DNA of 14,037 bases. Origin: JAVVRI01 sp036654795. GTDB lineage: Bacteria; Bacteroidota; Bacteroidia; Bacteroidales; Tannerellaceae. A program made the position numbers and the translations under genes. The stretch is from assembly GCA_036654795.1 (NCBI GenBank), contig JAVVRI010000083.1, positions 1-14,037 of the forward strand. The letters are read 5' to 3'. The notes below the pieces were generated by a model. That model searched no databases, was not told the origin of the DNA, and saw only the letters and a list, made by a program, of their open reading frames with translations. This document shows, piece after piece, positions 1 through 6,288 of this stretch (position 1 is the first letter of the stretch; each line of letters starts with the position of its first letter).

Positions 1-1841
1 AGGTGCTGCGTCGGGTTAGCGCCGTCTTCTATGGGCAGAACAGCGTCAACACGAACGATGAGATGCAGGCGCTCAGCCGCGAACTATCTCCGTTATTGTC
101 TAAACACGATGATGATATTAGCCTCAATTCGCAGCTTTTTGCTCGTGTGAAGGCTGTCTATGAGAGTGCGGATACGTCTGCTCTCGACAAGGAGAAGCTC
201 AAACTACTAACAGAAACCTACAAGGACTTTGTGCGCGGCGGTGCTAATCTGGATGCTGCCAGCCAGACCAAACTACGTGAATTAAATAGCAAACTGTCCA
301 TGCTTCAGCTCACCTTTGGACAGAATATGTTGAAAGAAACAAACGCTTTCCAATTGGTTCTTGAAAAATCAGAGGATCTTTCCGGTCTGCCTGAAAGTCT
401 AGTTGCCAATGCAGCTGAAGCTGCTAAAGCAGCCGGCATGGAGGGTAAGTGGCTCTTTACTTTGCAAAATCCGAGCGTGATGCCCTTCTTGCAATATGCT
501 GACAACCGGGCGTTGCGTGAGAAGATCTATAAAGGATACATCAATCGCGGCAACAATGGTGGAGATGCCGACAATAAAGAGGTGGTGAAACAGCTAGTCA
601 CTTTGCGCCTGGAGAAGGCTCGGCTGATGGGCTATCCCAACTACGCCTCTTTTGTGTTGGAAGACCGGATGGCGAAAAATGCGGACAACGTGTATAAGCT
701 GTTGAACGAAGTTTGGACGCCTGCATTAGCAAAAGCAAAAGAGGAGTTGGCCGACATAAATGTTGAGATAAAAAAGGAGGGCGGTAGCTTTCAAGCAGAA
801 GGATGGGATTGGCGCTACTATTTCGAAAAGGCAAAGAAGGCAAAGTTTAATCTGGATGAGAGCCAGGTGCGTCCTTACCTGATGTTGGATAATGTGCGCG
901 AAGGTGCTTTCTATGTGGCAAACAAGTTGTATGGCATTACCTTCACACCGGTAAAAGATCTGCCGCTTCCATATCCGGAGGCTCAGGCGTTCGATTGCAA
1001 AGATAAGAATGGCCAGCACCTAGGTGTGCTTTACATGGACTTCTTTCCTCGCGCAAGCAAACGTGGCGGTGCTTGGTGTGGTGCCTATCGTTCACAGAGC
1101 TATAAGGACGGAAAGCGCTTAGCGCCGATAGTAACGATTGCATGTAATTTTAGTCAGCCGGCTGCCGGACAACCAGCACTATTGAGTGCTGACGAGGCGA
1201 GTACTCTTTTCCATGAATTTGGACACGGACTGCATAACCTTTTCAAGGATGTGCATTATTCCGGTGTATCCAGTGTGCCGCGCGACTTTGTTGAACTTCC
1301 ATCTCAAGTAATGGAACATTGGGTGTTCGAACCCGAAGTGCTGAAGGTCTATGCAAAGCATTACAAGACGAGCGAAGTGATCCCCGCCGAATTGATTGAA
1401 AAGCTGGATAAGAGTGGCAAATATGGGCAGGGTTTTGCAACAACCGAGTTTTTGGCAGCTTCACTGCTGGATATGGACTATCATGTTTTAAAGACAATTC
1501 CTGCTGATCTGGATGTAGTGCAGTTTGAAGAGAAGGTGTTGAAGGAACGCGGCCTGCTTAGTCAAATAGTGCCACGCTATCGTACCACATACTTCAACCA
1601 CACAATGGGTGGCGGCTATACAGCTGGCTATTATAGCTATATCTGGGCAGAAGTGTTGGATGCTGATGCTTTCGAAGCCTATAAGGAGACCGGGAACATC
1701 TTCAATCAGGAGGTAGCAACCCGTTTCCGCAAGAATATCCTTACACCTGGTGGCATCGACGAGGCTATGGATATGTATGTAAACTTCCGTGGCAAGGAGC
1801 CGGGCATCGATCCGCTACTTATAAATCGCGGCCTCAAATAA
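1..1841 (+). CDS. dcp: M3-family zinc metallopeptidase (peptidyl-dipeptidase Dcp-like), 5' truncated by window edge
   Basis: The reading frame is open from the left edge. The GTG at 3 lies inside the conserved N-terminal region, so it is an internal Val codon and not the start. About 612 residues are visible; M3 peptidyl-dipeptidases are usually about 680-700 residues, so roughly 80 residues lie upstream. The signature HEFGH is at visible residues 404-408 (His404 and His408 zinc ligands, Glu405 catalytic). The third zinc ligand is probably Glu431 in VELPSQ. The C-terminal GGGYTAGYYSYIWAEV segment is also typical of the family. Such enzymes remove C-terminal dipeptides from peptides. Whether this copy is cytoplasmic or exported cannot be told, because the N-terminus is missing. 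It is convergent with the helicase gene. Oligopeptidase A is an alternative name within the same family; family assignment is secure. Confidence 0.93.
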   Translation, partial: VLRRVSAVFYGQNSVNTNDEMQALSRELSPLLSKHDDDISLNSQLFARVKAVYESADTSALDKEKLKLLTETYKDFVRGGANLDAASQTKLRELNSKLSMLQLTFGQNMLKETNAFQLVLEKSEDLSGLPESLVANAAEAAKAAGMEGKWLFTLQNPSVMPFLQYADNRALREKIYKGYINRGNNGGDADNKEVVKQLVTLRLEKARLMGYPNYASFVLEDRMAKNADNVYKLLNEVWTPALAKAKEELADINVEIKKEGGSFQAEGWDWRYYFEKAKKAKFNLDESQVRPYLMLDNVREGAFYVANKLYGITFTPVKDLPLPYPEAQAFDCKDKNGQHLGVLYMDFFPRASKRGGAWCGAYRSQSYKDGKRLAPIVTIACNFSQPAAGQPALLSADEASTLFHEFGHGLHNLFKDVHYSGVSSVPRDFVELPSQVMEHWVFEPEVLKVYAKHYKTSEVIPAELIEKLDKSGKYGQGFATTEFLAASLLDMDYHVLKTIPADLDVVQFEEKVLKERGLLSQIVPRYRTTYFNHTMGGGYTAGYYSYIWAEVLDADAFEAYKETGNIFNQEVATRFRKNILTPGGIDEAMDMYVNFRGKEPGIDPLLINRGLK

Positions 1842-1852
1842 GAATTAGAGCA

Positions 1853-1919
1853 GCCGATGGTTATCCATAAAACAAGCGGATAACTATCGGCTTCTCCAAT
1901 AATTATCCGCTTGTTTTAT
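1853..1919. terminator. Convergent terminator region with two overlapping, mutually exclusive hairpins
   Basis: A perfect 17-bp inverted repeat has arms 1867-1883 (ATAAAACAAGCGGATAA) and 1903-1919 (TTATCCGCTTGTTTTAT) with a 19-nt loop. Its A/T-rich outer ends give U-rich tails in either direction, as expected of a bidirectional terminator between convergent genes. A second hairpin pairs 1853-1866 (GCCGATGGTTATCC) with 1878-1891 (GGATAACTATCGGC), with one G-U wobble and an 11-nt loop. The segment GGATAA (1878-1883) is used by both, so the two folds cannot coexist fully. The peptidase stop is just upstream and the helicase stop lies at 1934. Confidence 0.72.
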
Positions 1920-1933
1920 GCGGTTTGTGCTGT

Positions 1934-3226
1934 TTATGCGTCCTTACGTGGACGTCCGCGATGACGTACAACATCTCCTTCACTACCACCACTCGGACGG
2001 GTGCTGCTTGAGGAGCGACTGTCTTCTTTACGTGGACGACCTCTACCGCGGCGCATGTTGGCGTACTTCTCAGGCTCATAGAGCGGACTGTCGCCAAAGC
2101 GTGGGTCGATTGGTATTTTGTAGACCTCCTTATCCAAGAAGGTTTCAATGCGCTTAAATTGAAATTGCTCTTCTATGGATACAAACGTGATGGCTAAACC
2201 CTCACCATTTGTGCCACGTGCTGTACGTCCGATACGGTGTACATAATCTTCCGGATCATGCGGTATATCGAAGTTTATAATCAGCTTAATGTCGTTAATG
2301 TCAATGCCTCTGGCCACAACGTCGGTGGCAACCAGTATGTCGATGCGGCCGTTCTTAAATTCTTTCATTACCTCTTCGCGTTGGTTCTGCTCCAAGTCAG
2401 AGTGCATAGCTGCTACGTTGAACTTCATGCGCTTCAGAGTGGTGGCTAACTCTTTTACCTTCATCTTGGATGAAGAGAAGATTATAACACGTTGTGGGCG
2501 GCTTTGCTTGAATAGATCTTCAAGGATGTGTATCTTCTGCATGTCATAACAGATATATGCTGTTTGCAGAATAGATTCGGGTGGTTTGGAGATTGCTATC
2601 TTTACCTCTACAGGATCTTTTAGGATCGTCTTTGCCAGCGTACGGATTTTAGGTGGCATGGTAGCAGAGAACATTATGGTTTGGCAAGTGGGCGGCAGTA
2701 GTTTCTGTACCTGCATGATATCATCAAAAAAGCCCATGTCCAGCATGCGGTCTGCTTCGTCCAATATAAAGAACGACACCTGCGACAAATCTACCGTACC
2801 CAATTTGATGTGGGAAAGTAAACGACCGGGAGTCGCAATGACAATGTCAGCCCCCATCTCCATTCCGCGCTTCTGTTGCTCCCAAGCAATTCCGTCTGTA
2901 CCTCCGTAAACAGCAACTGCCGACACAGGAACGAAATAGGTAAAGCCTTCAATCTGTTGGTCTATTTGCTGTGCAAGTTCGCGTGTAGGAGCCATAATGA
3001 TGGCATTAATGGCATTAGTCGGGTGTATCCCTTTACTTAGTTCGTTAATTACAGGCAATACATAAGCCGCGGTCTTTCCGGTACCGGTTTGTGCACATGC
3101 AATAATATCTTTACCTTCCAGGATGACAGGTATTGTCAGCTCCTGTACGGGAGTTGTTTCCAAGAAGTTCATCGCATCGAGCCCATCTAAAACGGCCTCT
3201 TCAAGTTTCAGTTCGTCAAATCTCAT
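1934..3226 (-). CDS. DEAD-box ATP-dependent RNA helicase with AT-hook-like basic tail
   Basis: A full 430-residue DEAD-box helicase that unwinds RNA duplexes using ATP; the family acts in ribosome assembly, RNA decay and cold adaptation. Visible motifs: Q motif with TTPVQ (24-28), motif I AQTGTGKT (45-52), Ia PTRELA (80-85), Ib TPGR (132-135), II DEAD (156-159), III SAT (187-189), IV around VIIFSSS (247-253), V ATDVVARGID (300-309), VI HRIGRTAR (330-337). After the helicase core, residues 391-430 form a basic, Ser/Gly-rich tail with two near-identical hooks, GRGRPRK (394-400) and RGRPRK (423-428). The ATG at 3226 has the DEAD-box N-terminus directly after it. It is probably RhlE/CshA-like, but the exact subgroup cannot be fixed by eye. 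It is monocistronic: divergent from the kinase gene and convergent with the peptidase gene. Confidence 0.95.
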   Translation of the reverse strand: MRFDELKLEEAVLDGLDAMNFLETTPVQELTIPVILEGKDIIACAQTGTGKTAAYVLPVINELSKGIHPTNAINAIIMAPTRELAQQIDQQIEGFTYFVPVSAVAVYGGTDGIAWEQQKRGMEMGADIVIATPGRLLSHIKLGTVDLSQVSFFILDEADRMLDMGFFDDIMQVQKLLPPTCQTIMFSATMPPKIRTLAKTILKDPVEVKIAISKPPESILQTAYICYDMQKIHILEDLFKQSRPQRVIIFSSSKMKVKELATTLKRMKFNVAAMHSDLEQNQREEVMKEFKNGRIDILVATDVVARGIDINDIKLIINFDIPHDPEDYVHRIGRTARGTNGEGLAITFVSIEEQFQFKRIETFLDKEVYKIPIDPRFGDSPLYEPEKYANMRRGRGRPRKEDSRSSSSTRPSGGSEGDVVRHRGRPRKDA

Positions 3227-3247
3227 CTTACGTAATTAAATTCCCGG

Positions 3248-3272
3248 TAAAGGTATATAATATTTACCAATA
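3248..3272 (-). promoter_or_regulatory. Possible promoter for the helicase gene
   Basis: On the minus strand, TACCTTTA (3255 to 3248) matches the Bacteroides -7 consensus TAnnTTTG at seven of eight positions. An upstream TTGG (3271-3268) could be the -33 element, but its spacing is a few bases short. The element lies about 22 bases ahead of the ATG in an AT-rich divergent intergenic region. Weak, inferred from sequence only. Confidence 0.3.
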
Positions 3273-3351
3273 TACATATATTACTGAGCAACTCATATTG
3301 GTTAAATGTCTTTTTTTCTTCTACTATTTAATATTCAGCGTATTTTCCTTG

Positions 3352-3379
3352 TTGTTTTTAAAAATAACAGATACCTTTA
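3352..3379 (+). promoter_or_regulatory. Possible promoter for the histidine kinase gene
   Basis: TTGTTT at 3352 and TACCTTTA at 3372-3379 are spaced about 20 bases apart, close to the Bacteroides -33 TTTG / -7 TAnnTTTG arrangement; the last base of the -7 box is A instead of G. This would give a leader of roughly 25-30 bases before the ATG at 3413. The rest of the 186-bp divergent gap (3227-3412) is AT-rich and shows no other structure that I can support. Confidence 0.35.
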
Positions 3380-3412
3380 GCATTCAAAGTATAACCATTT
3401 GATAGATTAGTT

Positions 3413-5287
3413 ATGGATGGAAAAGAAGATATAGACCAACTAAGTTTATTATCTAAGCTTGAAAGGGTCGTTAATGGGAGTCCTAGTACAATCATTTTAG
3501 TTGATAAGGATCTCCATTTATTAGAGATAATTGTTGCAAAGGACGAGTATCATTGTTCATTGTCTTCTGATGTGTATGGAAAACGTATGAGAGATATCTA
3601 TTCTGACAAACAACCATCCACTGAATATGATTTTTGTAAGGAATCTGTTCAGCAAGCAATAAAAAAGCAAATTTCAGTGGATTTCAACTTTCATGTGAAC
3701 TATAAGAACGAAGCCTACAATTATTACGCACAAGCGTTTCCTTATGATAACAACAGTGCGTTGGTGTATATTCGTAATATTGTTTCTTCCTTCGGAGGCA
3801 TCGATCAGCAAGAACTGATCAATACAATCATAGATTGTCTGCCTATTGGGGTCAGTGTAAAAGATGCTAACAACAAATTCAACTATCTGTATTGGAATCG
3901 TTATATGGAGATGATGACCGGTGTCTATTCTGATGATATCAAAGGCAAATCGGATGATACTATCAATTATAGTGCTTTGATCTCTGCCGAGAAACGTAGA
4001 GAAATGGATAAGCAGCTAGTAGAGACCGGTAAGATGATGGAGTATAGTGGCCGAATAAAGAATACTTTAGGCAAGAGTATGGATATTGAAGTGACGAAGT
4101 TTCCGCTGTCATTGAAAGATGGCCGACCGTTAGTCCTTACTCTTTGGCGTGACATCACGCAGAAGTTGGAAACAGACAATCTGCTAAAGCGTACACGTCT
4201 GTTAAGCAAGATGGCCTTGCAGGCGAGTGGAGTGGACACTTGCTTGGTTTTTGTTGATCCAACGCAGGCTCCTGATTTTAATAATTCTTATTTGCAGGTG
4301 AATGGATGGAGTACTGAGCATGAAGAACTGAATGTCATTTCAATGAATGCTTTCCTGCATAGTTTGTATCCTTCCGATGTATATCCGTTTATGGATAAGT
4401 TTCGTTCCATGTGTTTGGGTGAGGTACAACGTGCCAAGATAGAAGTGCGTACCAAATTTGGTCGCGACGATGATTATCTTTGGCGGGAGCTTTTGGCAAA
4501 TGTGCAAGAGTGTGATGAAGAGGGGCGGCCTACCTTGTTGCTCTGTTGTTCTATCAACATAGAGGCTCGTAAAGGACAGGAGATTAGCTTGTCCGCAGCC
4601 AAGATGAAAGCAGAGAAGGCAGATCAGATGAAATCTAAGTATCTGGCAAATATGAGCCATGAGATACGTACGCCTCTAAGTGCAATTACCGGCTTTTCGG
4701 AATTGATGGCTTTTGCCGAGTCTGACGAAGAGCGTTTGTCGTATTACGAGATTATAAAAATAAACAACAACCTCTTAATGCAGCTTATTAATGACATTTT
4801 GGATCTCTCCAAGATTGAAGCTGATATGATTCAGATTAACTATGCACCTGCTGAAATCAATGAATTGATGCTTAACGTCTACGCTTCTGCCCGTCTACGT
4901 ATGCCTGACGGTGTGGAGTTGGTGTTGGAGAAGGGGGCAGATTCCTGTATCTTTGGTGTGGATAGCATCCGGCTAATGCAATTGATTAATAACTTGGTGA
5001 ACAATTCGATTAAGAATACATCGAAAGGGCAGATCGTGATGGGGTATGAGATGTTACCGGATCAGCGTTTGAAGTTCTATGTGAGTGATACGGGTATTGG
5101 TATTGCTCATGATAAGCTAAAATCCTTGTTTACCCGTTTCGTGAAGATTAATGATTATATGGAGGGGATTGGCTTGGGCTTAGCTATATGTAATGGCTTG
5201 GTTACTAAAATGGGCGGATATATTACTGCCGAATCGGAATTAGGCCAAGGTTCAACCTTTTTCTTTGTGCTTCCTTCGCATGAATGA
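3413..5287 (+). CDS. Cytoplasmic PAS-domain sensor histidine kinase
   Basis: A 624-residue sensor kinase without signal peptide or membrane segment, so probably cytoplasmic. Three PAS-like modules precede the kinase core: about 14-125 (divergent), 134-255 (clear PAS with LPIGVSVKDANNKF, ending LTLWRDITQ) and 262-388 (PAS/PAC ending in LLLCCSINIEARK). A short coiled-coil-like helix leads into HisKA with the phospho-acceptor His416 in ANMSHEIRTP. The HATPase domain (about 515-622) shows the N box NLVNNSIKNT (527-536), the G1 box SDTGIGI (Asp559), an F box LFTRF and the G2 box GIGLGLAI (585-592). There is no receiver domain, and no response regulator gene adjoins it, so it is an orphan kinase here. 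It would autophosphorylate His416 in response to a PAS-sensed cue; the cue is unknown. Convergent with the solute-binding-protein gene. Confidence 0.93.
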   Translation: MDGKEDIDQLSLLSKLERVVNGSPSTIILVDKDLHLLEIIVAKDEYHCSLSSDVYGKRMRDIYSDKQPSTEYDFCKESVQQAIKKQISVDFNFHVNYKNEAYNYYAQAFPYDNNSALVYIRNIVSSFGGIDQQELINTIIDCLPIGVSVKDANNKFNYLYWNRYMEMMTGVYSDDIKGKSDDTINYSALISAEKRREMDKQLVETGKMMEYSGRIKNTLGKSMDIEVTKFPLSLKDGRPLVLTLWRDITQKLETDNLLKRTRLLSKMALQASGVDTCLVFVDPTQAPDFNNSYLQVNGWSTEHEELNVISMNAFLHSLYPSDVYPFMDKFRSMCLGEVQRAKIEVRTKFGRDDDYLWRELLANVQECDEEGRPTLLLCCSINIEARKGQEISLSAAKMKAEKADQMKSKYLANMSHEIRTPLSAITGFSELMAFAESDEERLSYYEIIKINNNLLMQLINDILDLSKIEADMIQINYAPAEINELMLNVYASARLRMPDGVELVLEKGADSCIFGVDSIRLMQLINNLVNNSIKNTSKGQIVMGYEMLPDQRLKFYVSDTGIGIAHDKLKSLFTRFVKINDYMEGIGLGLAICNGLVTKMGGYITAESELGQGSTFFFVLPSHE

Positions 5288-5330
5288 CGCCTTGCGAGGG
5301 GCAACTATGACGAGATCATTCAACTACGAG

Positions 5331-5418
5331 GTATAGATGGTTTGATGATAAAGCATGTATGCTTTGCAATCAAACCATGTATGCTTTGCAATCAAACCAT
5401 GGATGCTTTGATTGCAAA
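5331..5418. repeat. Four 22-bp-phased repeat units with alternating core orientation
   Basis: Four 12-bp cores start at 5341, 5363, 5385 and 5407, exactly 22 bp apart. Cores 2 and 3 read TTTGCAATCAAA. Core 4 is its exact reverse complement, TTTGATTGCAAA, and core 1 (TTTGATGATAAA) is a three-mismatch copy of that reverse complement. The orientation pattern is therefore inverted, direct, direct, inverted. The 10-bp spacers GCATGTATGC, CCATGTATGC and CCATGGATGC are near-palindromic. Core 3 with core 4 can form a 12-bp hairpin with a 10-nt loop; 5337-5378 can form a longer imperfect hairpin. The array lies in the 158-bp gap between two convergent genes and may act as a terminator or protein-binding array. 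Confidence 0.85.
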
Positions 5419-5445
5419 CTTACTATCACACCACTCATGCGCTGC

Positions 5446-6270
5446 TTACTTGTAGTATCGTTTGTATATTTTATCGTATAGGCCGTTCTCGCGGATTTGA
5501 CGAAACCAGCTGTTTAGGCTATCCCGTAACACGGGACAATCTTTGCGTACTGCCCATGATTGTAGCTGCGTGAAGCTGATATCTGTTTTAAGATCAATTT
5601 CCGGCAGTTGTTTGGAGGAAAGGCGCGCGAGTTGCTGATCGCATACGGCGTAATCGATATCCCCTTTTGCTACCATAATGATTAGTTGTTCGGTGGAATA
5701 TAACTCATCTTCTATTACATAGATCGTATCTCCTATCTCATGCTCAAGGTTGCGCAGGCGTAGCAGGGCGGGGGAGTCCTTGGGGATATAAAGTGTTTTC
5801 TGTGCCAGATCCAACTGGTTGCGGATGGGTTTTTGATTATTGTTGGCCTCTTGCGTGCGTTGCACTAAAACTTGTTTGTTGAGTACGACAGGATCGGTAA
5901 AGAGGTAATTCTCTTTAATCTCACTAGTAATGGGGATGTTTCGAGCAATGATGTCGCATTGATTGGTAGACAATTGGTTGAAGCTATTCGTTAGGCTCAT
6001 CTCCAAATGTGTTTGCACTTCCAATCCGGACAGGCTGGCTATGGCTTGGCTAAGTTCGTATTGAAAGCCTTCAATAGTATCTCCGGAAACGTAATAACCG
6101 GATTGGTTGTATTCGGTATCAATGCGCAGAATGCCCTCTTCCTTTATCTCTACATAGTCGCGCAGGGGTAGCTTCTCATCCCTAAACTTATGTCGCAGCA
6201 TAAACATAGTGGTAGCTGTTATAAGCAGCAATGCCATATACATAACAAGCACTTTGTGAGACTTTATCAT
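5446..6270 (-). CDS. Membrane-tethered periplasmic solute-binding-like protein (SBP_bac_3 type)
   Basis: 274 residues. One hydrophobic segment (about 7-25) follows a short basic N-terminus. There is no lipobox Cys, so it looks like an uncleaved anchor or signal segment with the rest in the periplasm. The body resembles the family 3 extracellular solute-binding fold, as in amino-acid binding proteins and the sensor half of MltF. Supporting marks are GFQYELSQAIASLSGL (68-83), the CDIIARNIPITSE stretch followed by FTDPVV (105-129), a GDIDYAVCD second-lobe segment, and the C-terminal LRDSLNSWFRQIRENGLYDKIYKRYY. No transglycosylase domain follows, unlike MltF, and no ABC permease or ATPase is adjacent. 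The start lies 18 bases after the porin stop, so the two are probably co-transcribed. The ligand is unknown; amino acids or small peptides are only a family-level guess. Confidence 0.8.
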   Translation of the reverse strand: MIKSHKVLVMYMALLLITATTMFMLRHKFRDEKLPLRDYVEIKEEGILRIDTEYNQSGYYVSGDTIEGFQYELSQAIASLSGLEVQTHLEMSLTNSFNQLSTNQCDIIARNIPITSEIKENYLFTDPVVLNKQVLVQRTQEANNNQKPIRNQLDLAQKTLYIPKDSPALLRLRNLEHEIGDTIYVIEDELYSTEQLIIMVAKGDIDYAVCDQQLARLSSKQLPEIDLKTDISFTQLQSWAVRKDCPVLRDSLNSWFRQIRENGLYDKIYKRYYK

Positions 6271-6288
6271 CCTTCTCCTAATCTTCTT

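Noticed and set aside
598..1019. Minus-strand frames inside the peptidase gene
   Set aside because: Low-complexity, Cys/Leu-rich translations opposite a well-conserved enzyme; typical antisense shadows.
1918..2909. Plus-strand frames opposite the helicase gene
   Set aside because: They are antisense to conserved helicase motifs and show no domain signal.
3227..3412. Small gene or ncRNA in the divergent gap
   Set aside because: AT-rich with no convincing frame or stable hairpin; best explained as divergent promoters.
5331..5418. CRISPR-like array
   Set aside because: The spacers are only 10 bp, near-identical and palindromic, the units are tandem, and no cas genes are nearby.
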